From Haberlea rhodopensis (Eukaryota > Streptophyta > Magnoliopsida > Lamiales > Gesneriaceae): a stretch of DNA of 64,000 nucleotides. Under the pieces are notes generated by a model, which made no database searches, was not told the origin of the DNA, and saw nothing but the letters and a program-made list of their open reading frames with translations. The stretch covers positions 4,806,886 to 4,870,885 of the forward strand of contig CAJQUN010000015.1 in the NCBI GenBank assembly GCA_907163345.1, in the 5' to 3' direction. Position numbers and translations under genes: made by a program. Positions 11,438 through 22,519 of the stretch are shown piece after piece. The stretch's first letter is position 1. Each line of letters starts with the position of its first letter.

Positions 11438-14400
11438 AGTGGTTAGCTCTTTTGGGCTGTTGAAGGCCTAAAACATGCTGATAGGATTGGGTAGCACATA
11501 TTTATGCATGATAGTAGCTAGTGTTGTGTGACACAACTATTTTGCTTATGTGCATTTGTGATATGTGATCATAGTGAAACGATTATATGTCATGACATCT
11601 ATAGAATCATAATATAACCTGTTGATTATGATTGTGAGTTGTGACACAGGGACAACCAAGTGGAGCATTTTGAAATGCATTGGGATGCAGGAAGTACTTT
11701 GTACTCATAGTTTATGCATTTACTCATTATAATCATATTGTGGGGAATATGGATTATCGTATGCTCATGGTTTGGAATTGTTCCTGTAACGACACTATGA
11801 CGTGGAAAGGCTAAGGCCATGGTTGAAAGACACGAAACGGTAACCTACGTTTTATATACATCATGAATTATGCATTGTGGTTGCATGTGTACATGTAGTG
11901 ATGATTTTAATGCTTTGCCGCCAAATGTTGAAGCGAGGGGTGGGAGTACCGCATGTCGTATTTGAGCGAGGTGCATTAAAATACACTTATGATGATGTAT
12001 GTTGGAATATGGATTATGCTTTGTGATGCAGGTATGGATGAAATACTTGGGGAATATCCCATGAGTCATTGTTATGGATGAGTGATGATTTTAAATGCTT
12101 GCCGCTATTTATTGTTTTGTGCCGCTAAAATGTGAAGCGATGGGTGGGAGCGCCGCATGTCACATTGAAGCGTGGTTAGCATATGAGGCGAGGAAAGAAT
12201 ATTTGCCGCTAAAATGTGAAGCGAGGGGTGGGAGCGCCGCATGTCCATTTAAGCGAGGTTATTCTATGCCGCCTATATGTGAAGCGAGGGGTGGGAGTAC
12301 CGCATGTTTTATTTGAGCGAGGGGCATTAAAATACACTACCGTGACAATGACTAGGGATCGGCTATATTGACTGGCGATGGTTCTTGCCGCCAGATATAT
12401 TGATAGCGATGGTTCATTCCGCTATATTGACTGGCGATGGTTCTTGCCGCCAGATATATTGATAGCGATGGTTCATTCCGCTATATTGACTGGTGATGGT
12501 TCTTGCCGCCATGTGTATTGATAGCGATGGTTCATTCCGCTATATTGACTGGCGATGGTTCTTGCCGCCATGTATATTGATAGCGATGGTTCATCCGCTA
12601 TATGGATTGGCGATGGTTCATGCCGCCAGGTGTATTGATAGCGACGGTTCATTCCGCTATATTGATTGGCGATGGTTCTTGCCGCCGGATATATTGATAG
12701 CGATGTCTCATTCCGCTATTCTATTGACGATGATTTATGCCGCCGGGTATTGATAGCGATGCCTCATTCCGCTATATTGATTGACGATGACTTATGCCGC
12801 CGGGTGTTCATAGCGATGGTACATTCCGCTACATCTATGGCGATGGTTCATGCCGCCAGATGTCTATAGTGATGTTTTATGCCGCTGACTCTATGACGAG
12901 GGATTATGCCCCTGATTCTATAGCGATGGGTTATGCCGCTATGTACATGACGCTGGATTACGCACCTACGAGCGATGGGTGCTGATTGCGTACCACTGTG
13001 GATGACGGAGACAGGTATGCCGCTATATTGTTAGCAATGAGGTATGGCATATTACTGTTTATTTAGCACTATTGTGGATATCATGTGTTGATTTACTTAT
13101 GTTGTCATGTGTTTGACGATGAGATTATAGACGTCGTGTATCGACATTTACCGTCATGAGTCGACAATATTATTTCAAAGTCATATGTTGACAGGTACCG
13201 TCACGAGATGACAATGGCATAGTGGATGTTCTATGTAGACGTGTAGCGTCGTTTTGATGATTAATACATTTATGTTATGTATTTGGCTGTATAGTTTGAG
13301 TGCCGATGATGAGCACATGGTAGAGTCTGGGTCACTAGTTGACGAGACCTTTTGCCGAGCAGGTATGCTCGGTGGAGTATTGGATGTATTGTACCGGTAA
13401 ATGTACCACATCATGTTATAGAGTTAAATAATTGTCGAGCGATGATACCCTTGGGTATGCTCGTTGGTTTGGCTAGGGCCAAGTGTTTGGTGGTAAGAGT
13501 AGTCATTGAGGAAACTACTCGCTTGTGTTGTGACGTAGGGTAGACATGGTTGCACCCACCCTAAGGGTGTGGGATAAATCATATCGGATTATGATTGCAT
13601 CATAAGTGAGCAAGGACACCGGGTTGTCCATTGTGCTTGGTATTTTAGAGATATGTTGGGCGATGACCCATTACTCTAACGGTTTGTACGGTATGGCATA
13701 CCGAGATGGAACATATGGCTTGTTGGTGGGCTTGATATGAGCCTATGGAGACAGCGCTTTGCTAGCCAGATATCGTAGTAATGATATAGTGTGATTGTTG
13801 GAGCCATTATACTACACGTTGGAACCGGGTTTGGTGGATCGTATGATGATACGATGAAGACTTTTGGCAGGCTTTTGATTGTCTCTTTGTAGTATGATGT
13901 TTGAGGCATGTGACACCCCATGAGAACGTTTATACGTCTATTGTTTTGAGAGACTTGTCTGGGACAGCTCATAATGTTGGAGTACCAACAAGAGAATCAT
14001 CAAGTCGTCGTTGACTCGATCTGGGGAATCCGTGTACTTGGGATGCAATGAGTGTTATTGTATCCAGTTTTTCCGAACGGTGGTTCGAGACTAGTGGATC
14101 TCGAGTTCGATAGCACTCCCTTGTGGGGAAGGGGGTAGTATTATACCTATTTGGGAATCTTTGAAAGATTCGGTAAGTTGGTACGTGTGGTGTTGATTTT
14201 GGAAATCACGCCGTGTTGTTGATCGTCAATTATCATCCTCCACTGAGATGGGAATGACTCAGAATTGACAGTTGTGTTTGGGCTTAGGGGCATGTTGTAG
14301 ATACCCGAGCCAAGTGCATTGAGTATGCATGTGATGTCCGTGCTTAGGCAGGTATACCGGTGAGTATACGGATGCCAGTTATTGATTTCCTTTTGTCAAG

Positions 14401-15479
14401 CATAGAGTTATGCTATTTTTGGATGGTTAAATCTCTGATGAGAGATATGGGACACCTTGAGATTGGGAATCTCCATGGCACGATAATTATGGGGCATAAT
14501 CGTGAGGTTAGTTGACTCCTTCGAGGAGGGATTATCTTGTGTGGGTAAGGTATTTCCTTGTTGGTGTTTTCCTTCGAGTTATGCGATAGCCTTCCCAAGT
14601 TTGGATTGTTAAATCCTAGGGTTATCAAGGGATGGCAGGAATTCGGATTTATTGGGTGTCGCTGTCGACACAAGCGTTGAGGATGCAATGGTTTATTGCA
14701 TGTCCTTTCAGAATTTGAACTCTGTGGAGTCTCGATGGTTTATTTATGATCAGGATGTGATCCTTGGAATATCCGGAGGTGGACATCTTGTGAGATGTCT
14801 TTTGTGTGAATCTGTGGCCGTGAGTTGCCCAAATTGAGTTGCAATGATGCGACTGCTCATTTGATGGAGGAGGTGTGGAAGTGGAGACCAGGTTTAGTAT
14901 GTGTACATCATGGTATACTAGTGTTTTCCTCGTAATGATGTGTGTTAGACATCGTGAGTCATGATAGAGATGTCTTTGAATGATATCTACGATGGAATCG
15001 GGAGCAATTCGAATCCTTGCAGTTTCAGTTGACTAACTGCTTTTGGATTGTTAGCGTTGAGTTGTGCTGACGCTCTTTGACGTTATGATGGATTTGGGAG
15101 TCTATTCCACTCCATAGTTTGACACGAGGTCAACGTTCTCACGGTTGAGGTGTCATTCAGGATGCGTTCTTACTAGTTGTATTAGAACTAAGGATGACTG
15201 TCCGATCTACGGTCGTAAGTATCGGTTGTTTCGCAGTCATGAGGGACTGACTTTTGGGATGACCCGCATCGAGGTACGTTTTGCCTCTTGGGTGATATGT
15301 TGGTTTTGGTATGTCGCTCTGTTTTAGAGTTTGATGTGAGGTATGTATCCTCGCGTTTATTAAGACGATTCTGATATGGTCAAGAATCGAGGTTATGGCT
15401 TCATGTTGTTGTGTAGCCTGGGTGTTACGTGATACACCGGTGCTAATTTCGAGGACGAAATTCTTTTAGTGGGGGATAT
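11438..15479 (+). other. Non-coding interior of the LARD
   Basis: No ORF above about 100 codons and none with gag, protease, RT or integrase motifs in any frame. It holds a second copy of the GGACAACC-hairpin-AGGAAGTA module (11646-11800), CCGCT/AGCGAGG repeats (11915-12330), a 60-bp hairpin array (12350-12990) and then about 2.4 kb of unique-looking sequence to the polypurine tract. Ancient, unrecognisable coding remains in 13000-15400 cannot be excluded. Confidence 0.7.
12350..12990. repeat. 60-bp tandem array of alternating mini-hairpins
   Basis: The period is close to 60 bp and made of two related halves. Type I is TGGCG-(ATGGTTCTTGC)-CGCCA and type II is ATAGCG-(ATGGTTCATTC)-CGCTAT. The loop is nearly constant while the stem changes in a compensating way. 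The array decays towards 12990. A related array is at 63560-64000. Confidence 0.85.
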
Positions 15480-17937
15480 TGTGATGACCAGGGATTATAA
15501 ATGTTAATCCCGTAGTGTTAATAACCCCTAAAGTTGTTTTACGTGGCGCTTGGAGTTTAATCGCGGTGTTGGGCCTTCTGGGCTCGTTTATTTGGGTAGT
15601 TGGGATTGTTGGATCCCGAGGTTGAGATTGTATTCTCATTACGGTGAAAAATCTAAGAAGTTGGGTTTTTAGTGTGACTCGGAATCTCGGGTGCTTGGTG
15701 TGGGCGCCGGTAGGGGGTTTTTGAGTTAGAGAGAGAATTTTTGAAAACAGATGATTTTTAATGAATCATGATGTATTTGTGGGGATATTAGTATTTCGGG
15801 GTATTTTTGCTATAAATACCAGTTGAACCCGAGATTTTAATTATCGGAACCATTTCAGCACCTTATTTCTCTCTCCCTCCCGCGTCGCCCTTCCCGTCGC
15901 CCCAGACCCACGCCGCTTCCAGGCGTGCGCCCGCCGCCGTTCGGCGCGTGCGACCCGCCGCCGGCTTCGTCTCGTCTAGGCGCAGCTATCCCCTCCGGCA
16001 ATTGAGAGTTTCGTCGCGTTTTGAAGTCGGATTTTGCGGGAATGCGCTGATCCCCAATTCCTAGGGTTCATCGATTTCGAACGTTTTACTTCCGATTTTC
16101 GATTGGGTAACCTCCCTTACCCCTTTTTCGTCATTATCGTGTATTTCCCTGCTATTTTTGGGTGGATTTGGTTCGAATTTCTTGCTGTTGGGCGTGAGGT
16201 TTTGGTTCGAAAATTTGTTGCTTTAATGGTTCGAATTTGAGGCTGTTTGCGTGGGGTTTATGTTCGTATTTTGGGGGTTTTTGGCAAGGGGTGATGGTTC
16301 TTGCTATTGATAGATTTAATTCATGTTTATATGAATTATGGTGTTTAGTTTGAGTTCGATTTGTGTTGTGAAGGTTCGAAAATTTGTGGGGTGTTCTTGA
16401 GCAATTTTCGATAATGGTTAATTGTTGTGTGTTGACAATATTTTTTTAAGGGTTATGGGTGTGCTTGAGCATGGGTTGCATGTTCATAAATAATTGTGAA
16501 TTATTTATCGTGTTAGCACATCGTTCCTCGGGGCATGGAACTCGAGCAAGGTTTGGCTCGGACTTCGGAAATTTAAGGTACGTGCGACGTACGAGCATTA
16601 CTTTATATAAGAGCATTTGTGAAATGCATAATGTGTTTTAATCGCATTAGATGGTTGTGGGTATGGCTATATATATATGTGTCGATATGACTATGGAACG
16701 ACCTAGTCTTGACATCGCTGCCACAAGTGTGCGTAGTACTAGAGTAGTATGACCTTATAAGAAATATGGGGTACTGGGTGTATATGACTATTGTATGGCA
16801 TTTGAGATGCCTGAGAATGATCGTGGAATCATGTATTCGTTATGAGACATGTGAGATGTCTAAGTATAATGGAGAATTTGTAAAATAAATGCTAGGCATT
16901 TGAGCTATCTGTGATTGGTAGCAAAGTTGAAAATCAGTATTAGATATCGAGATATCTATGTTTGTATGTATAATGAATTTGGAATCATTAATTATTGATA
17001 CTTGAGAATCAGGCATGCTATGAGTTAAATCAATGTGTTGATTTACCGATTTATGAGATTTGATGAGTTTGATGATTGTGAGAACAGGGACAGTACACGG
17101 AATCCGGATGAGGATGTTGTCATCCAGGGAGTATCATTTAAAATTCATTAGTATTTACTTTTGTTGTAAATTATGAATTTCATTATTGTGATTATGGGAT
17201 TTTGTGTATTGGTATGCTCACCCCGTTGGGGGCTGTCTCTGTTGGGGCAGGTGAACAGGTACATCGATGGCTTTGGAGTTGAGCTCGAGCTGTTGATTGG
17301 ATTTACTCCCAGGATCGTGATACCAGGGCTTGATGGAGCACGGTATCGTATAGAGTACCTATATACACCTGAGGGTTATATACATATTCATGATGCTCGC
17401 ATGTGAGCACGATTATACTTGTATATGGATTGTATATAAAGCCATGAGCCTTTCTCTCTTTCATTTGATGTTGCATGCAATTTGAGGTAGAATTGCTAAA
17501 TGATATGAGAGTCATTGGTGTATTATGTGGGTGTTGAAACCCACTTTTGTCGTCATATGTGTGGTGTCTTCCCTGGCTGGGAATTTACTTGGTATTGCTG
17601 CATTCTGATGAGTATTATGTTTTCCCTGGCCGGGAATTATGTTATGTGTTGTGCTTTTATTTCGGGATAGCTCTATTTATGGGGAGACTCTGCCCAAATT
17701 TTTATAAAAGTCCACAATGTAAAAAGTGGCACAAAGGGGATGGTAATGGGCGAACTTTATGAGTCTATTTGTTGTTAGGCTGATGATCTTTTAACATTGA
17801 GTGTTAATGGAAATTTTGTAATTGCCATGCAATGATAAAGTATCATCTGAGCTTCCCGATTGACTTTTTATTGAAAGCATGTGCCACACATAGTGGTTAA
17901 TACACTAATCAAGGGTTAAGGGCTTGGGGTCCTTACA
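15480..17937 (+). repeat. 3' LTR of the LARD
   Basis: Almost exact copy of 9012-11421. It has about 48 bp at 17440-17490 that the 5' LTR lacks, flanked by AATTGCTAAATG in both, so the 5' LTR probably lost it. Confidence 0.9.
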
Positions 17938-17942
17938 CAACC

Positions 17943-18351
17943 AAATAGGGTTAATGCGATTAACCAGGAAGTATAAGTTACCAATTATTTTCATGCATTT
18001 ATTTATATGCCATTGCCTTACGATGTTAAGTAACGATGTACATGCTCATGATGGGTTGTTCCTGTAGGTACACTTTTGGACCGAAGAGCCTAGGGTCGGG
18101 TTGAGGCAGTGAGCTAGAAGGAGCAAGACGCTTATAGGATACAGGATTTTGATAGTCTCTACTCTAGGAGTAGTGTAAATCTATAGCTTTAACATTCATC
18201 ATTGAGAATGAAATTAATTAGCTTGTGAAATTTTATTTTGGTCTGTAATCTTATTAGCTCAAAGCTACAACCGGAACCCTAAGACATTATTAATGCATGT
18301 TTAGTCCATAATTTGTGTATTAAGATGATGTTAAGGTAGGAAGACCCTACA
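17943..18351 (+). repeat. 3' LTR of the Tekay-like element, right part
   Basis: Resumes after the second CAACC (17938-17942) and matches 3027-3436 of the 5' LTR to the terminal CCCTACA. The following ACACA is the outer target duplication. Confidence 0.92.
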
Positions 18352-18356
18352 ACACA

Positions 18357-18616
18357 ACTCTCATAGCTAGGTTGACACCAAACTAAGCAATGGTTGACAC
18401 CAACTCTCGAGGGTCATCGCTATCAGATTCACTTCGGTGAACGGTAATCTTTTTTCGTGCATTTATATATATTAATATTTGTGTGTTTATACATGAAACC
18501 AGCGAGATCGTCAGTCCCCGGTTTAGATCCGTTTACAGTTTATTTTTCGCTACGTTTGGATCTGACGTTTAGGGAGCCAACAGTGGTATCAGATTATTAG
18601 TAGTTAATTTAATTAA
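18357..18616 (+). mobile_element. Copia-like LTR end and primer site, remnant
   Basis: Continues the sequence of 561-663. It ends GGGAGCCAACA at 18582, followed by GTGGTATCAGATTA, a methionine-tRNA-type primer site. The TTCGGTGAACGGTAATCTTTTTTCGTG stretch is typical of the 3' part of copia LTRs. No coding region of this element is recognisable to the right before the solo LTR. Confidence 0.4.
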
Positions 18617-18621
18617 TTAGT

Positions 18622-20826
18622 TGTAACAACCCAAAACTTTTACATGATTTACATGATCATGCATAAACATCACGACTCATATAGAAGCATTTGATATGCA
18701 TAAATGTTGGGTCTATTGTGAATATGAAATACGTTAAATTTATATATTGATATGTGATATTGTTTTGGATTCTATTGAATGCATGACTTGAGTGATAATT
18801 ATGATAAGAATTGAAATCTAATGAGTCGGTTTCATTATATTCGAGATATGGTTAAAATTATGAATATACAAAGTTGAGTGACTTAAGTGAAATAGCCTAG
18901 AGACGTGAAGGTCTAAAGTGAAATATGACATAAAATTCATATTTATCTAGTGAAAAAGGAAGGAAACTTATCAGCTTATCTTCCATTTTCGTTTTTGCAT
19001 CTAAGCTTTGAGGGAAAGCTATCAAAATTCCATAGAAACTCAAGTTTTGTGCCAAAAACTTGTAGAGGAAGGTATACCTATGTTTATACTCTTTATTTTC
19101 TATGGTTTTGACAAGTTTTAGTGATGTGTTTGTTGATGTTGGTTGAAACGAAACATAGGGTTTGCATGTGTTAGATGAAAACATATCTTTTGAAGTAGAT
19201 TTTGATGTTATACATGAAGGGAATATGTTTAAAGAAGGTAGAAGAGGTTTTGGAAAGAAAAAACATGTGTTCGTATAAGAAATCTGCTGAAAAACAGAAC
19301 TCCTATGGTGTTTCGAATTTTTGGAATTCTTAGACTTTAATTTTGATGTTGGTATTCAAATGAAAGTTGTAGTATGTTAAGTTATCTTTAATTGGATAGT
19401 AAATTCAAGTAATTTGGACTTATATTGCATGAGTTATGTCAGTTTTACCAAACTATGTACATGTTGACCTCTAAAGTTAAATGATTTCTGAAACTTTAGG
19501 AAGATGATTGAATTAATTTAAGCACTTCAAAGATGAATCGTAATCTTTGAGTTATCTTTAATTTGACAGCAAGTGGGACTCATTTGGAGTTCATATGAAT
19601 TAGTTATGAATTTTATACCAAAAGGTGTCAAAGCTGAAAAATGCAGAATTTTCCACTAAACCATTTTGCCATGTAGCGATCGATCGCCTCTGTGTAGAGA
19701 TTGATCTCTTCAGCCAAAATTTTGAAAAAAAATGTTTTCTTTGATGAGTTTAAGTATGGGAAGCCTAGTATGATGTATGTGAACTATGAAAATTGTTAAA
19801 GGTAAATATTAAATGATTTATTCATGTGTTTGAGATAAATGTATTTATAGGTCATAATCTCGAACAAGCTTCAGATAAGGCAAACTAAAAGAGGTCTTCA
19901 AGATATGAATATCGTTTGTGAGTATATCTTATAACTTGGTATTTAACTGTACATAAGTATATGATTTATGTTCTATGAATTGCGTTTATAATGTGTGTAA
20001 ATATGTGTTGGATATGATGTGATGTTACATTATATTGAAATGTGATTATGAATTGTGCATTCATGTGCATACATAAAAGATTAACAAACTCTGTTATGGA
20101 TGCTAAGGATCTTGAACCATGTGTTAATTGCATTCTGAGTACGGTCAGAATTACAGAATCAAAGAATATCGATCCCGAGTTAATTAAGGACACAAAAGGG
20201 GGATCTACAGAGTGTCATGGCCATCTTGTGATCACAAATTGTTCCTGATTCTAGTTAATCCATTACAGAAGAACAAATAATCATACATACATGCGTACAT
20301 GTGAATTACTTGTTGTACAAGTGTTACTACAGTTTTGATGAGTTATATATGTATGCGATGTTGAATATCGGTTATTTGTATATACTCAGTGAAGTGTTTT
20401 GTTTCAGATAATCCAAAGTAAAAGTCGACTCTAGAGAAAGGTCTAGAAGTCTTTTTGAAGTATTTTCCAGTATGGATACATGGTTGGCCGGTGATCTGTA
20501 GTTCTTCCCCCTCTGCTCATCATTGTACATATAAGTGTATAGGTTTTGGTATGAGTAATGCGAGATACATCATCAGTCCATTTTTGTGGCATTTATGCCA
20601 TCATATGGTTATGGAAAAAAGTTTTAAATTCACATGTTATAAAGTACAATTTCCGCTGCAACGAATTAAATATGTTACTATAGTAATGCTATAGTCACAG
20701 TCATGTGTATGTATATAAGTGATGTGACGTCCTTACATGATAAATGTTAGGCGACATGCCTCATGTATGTACATGTGTATAAAAGAGATATGCTTGTCAT
20801 GTGTAATGAATGGTAGGGGTGTCACA
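18622..20826 (+). mobile_element. Solo LTR, Ty3-type (2205 bp)
   Basis: Starts TGTAACAACCC, ends GGGGTGTCACA, and is flanked by TTAGT at 18617-18621 and 20827-20831. There is no partner LTR or interior, so it is a product of LTR-LTR recombination. It carries a GCGATCGATCGC palindrome (19676-19687) and AGAGATTGATCTCT shortly after it. ORFs inside it have no protein resemblance. Confidence 0.85.
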
Positions 20827-20929
20827 TTAGTATAACCATTTAATTAATTATCATATGTTAAATACAGTTAGTTCATGTGGGTTCGACAACCCGTCATTCA
20901 TGATCTATACTAGAACTTGACAACCGTGC

Positions 20930-21377
20930 ACTTGCGGTATAATCGCGCTACACTGAAATTTAATGTTTAAATAAATCGCGATCAAGTTTTTGACTGTAAT
21001 TTAACCAATTTTTTATTTTGTTTTTCGAAAAAAATATATATTTATATTGTTTTGTTTTTGTTTTTCTTGCGAGGTACTAATGATGTTTCCTCAACAAGTC
21101 TTCACAAGCTTTGTCCAACAACCTTCAAAGCCATTCTATGCAGCGTGAGAGAGATTCAACAATTTGGCAACCACTTTTCGGTATCAGAACTTTTCGAACT
21201 ACACTCTTCTGTAATTTTTTCTACGATGGTTTGAATGCAGAGACACAAGAATGGGTATTCAACGAAGCACTGGCAACTGGGAGTCCCCTGTTGGATAGAG
21301 ATGAGGACAATGTGTTGCACATGTTCAATGATATGACAGACTTCGATTACCAATGGTATTATGATCCTTCATTGTGA
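20930..21377 (+). pseudogene. Athila-like Ty3 gag relic
   Basis: The stretch at 20915-20995 (CCGTGCACTTGCGG, then ATCAAGTTTTT) resembles the region before an Athila primer site. The ORF at 21111-21377 has FYDGLNAETQ followed by a run ending in DFDYQW, matching the FYNGL...YQW pattern of plant Athila-type gag proteins. The N-terminal part lies in another frame (21052-21234). The rest of the element is missing. The family call rests on this short motif. Confidence 0.5.
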
Positions 21378-22519
21378 ATCTGGTTTGCATCGCATCTCCC
21401 ATCAAGGAAGCCTCATAGAGTTATTTATCCATTTATCATAGGCCGATCGAATTTTGTGGGCTTTTTAATCATCAAGAAGAAGAAAGGATGACTATTGATA
21501 AATAACTTAACACACCTTAATCCTATGAGCCAAAACACAACCTAAAGGTGAACATTTTTTCGGTTATAATGATGTTAAAGTAATTATTTTATTCAAAGTT
21601 CATGTTTGAATTTCAATTTTATTTATTTTGTTCTTTTAAAAATAGTGGTATTGTAGAGGGTATTTTGGGGAAAATTTGGATGGCAAAGTTAGTTTGGGAT
21701 TTGAGTCAAGCTCTTGTGCTGTTGTTATGACTCGCTTTTTCAGTTCATCTATTAGACTAAGTTATCACCTATATGTTTTTGTATTAGGCCATCATTGGCA
21801 TATGTATGTGTTGCTGGATTTTGTTGGTTTTGTATAGTCTAGTGGACTTAGTTATTTGGTTGTACTTTTTCGTTAATTTAATATTATTTAATATGCTTCA
21901 TGTTTTCTATTAAGAAAATAAAATTAACATTCCTCTATTTATTTCAAAAAATGACATTATTTGATTATTGAAAACAATTTATACAATATACTGCACAATA
22001 TAATGTAACAAATAAAAATCTTAATTAAAATTCAAATGTATATTGATCCAATACTCCTGTTTGGAAAGTCCTAATTTTGTTACGTCTTCACATTTTTAAT
22101 CATGTTAATTTACATTAATAAACCGACTTTTCGGGCCACATCCAAACCTGGAACAGTTCGATATTTTTAAATCTTGTTATTCCAAGCAGGGCTCAAATGA
22201 AGTAATTATCCGACCATTTGACAGTCAATGCGATCAAAAAATAGGCTCCATAATCCATATTTCATCTAATTTATACATGACATTCACATTTAAACAAAAC
22301 AAAACACACTCAATCATGACTCACAACTCACAAGCTTCGTGAAGCAGACCGAAATAGGAGAGGAAACTGGGTTATTATTATAGATAAATAAGTTAAGAGT
22401 CACAATCTTGTCATTCTTATATATTTACACCGAAAAACTCACAACATTATGATGTGCAAAATCTAAACATGTTTGGCTCTCTCTCCCTTCACTTAATCCA
22501 TATCTTGGCAGAGATATGA
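21378..22519. other. Intergenic, AT-rich
   Basis: No gene, tRNA or clear transposon seen. The last 150 bp would include the 3' UTR of the minus-strand TPR gene. Confidence 0.5.

Larger units (their letters stand above)
9012..17937 (+). mobile_element. LARD-like non-autonomous LTR retrotransposon
   Basis: An 8926-bp element with LTRs 9012-11421 (2410 bp) and 15480-17937 (2458 bp), starting TGTGATGACC and ending TCCTTACA, flanked by CAACC at 9007-9011 and 17938-17942. A methionine-tRNA-type primer site follows the 5' LTR. A GAGGACGAAATT hairpin and the polypurine tract TAGTGGGGGATA precede the 3' LTR. The 4058-bp interior has no recognisable gag or pol. The LTRs are nearly identical apart from a stretch of about 48 bp near 17440-17490 missing from the 5' LTR, so insertion is recent. 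End motifs resemble Tekay elements, the likely source of its proteins in trans (inference). Confidence 0.92.
664..18351 (+). mobile_element. Ty3/gypsy Tekay-like (chromovirus) retrotransposon, gag-deleted, with a nested LARD
   Basis: Both LTRs start TGTGATGTCCCC (664, 6799) and end CCCTACA (3436, 18351). The five-base flanks are identical, ACACA at 659-663 and 18352-18356, so the ends are firm. The interior is only 3437-6798: primer binding site, protease remnant, reverse transcriptase, RNase H, integrase, chromodomain and polypurine tract. Gag and the start of protease are absent. The 3' LTR is split by another element at 9012-17937. Without that insertion the element is about 8.8 kb. The Tekay/Del assignment rests on the integrase and chromodomain sequence and on the ATTTCGAGGACGAAAT motif before the polypurine tract. 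Confidence 0.93.
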
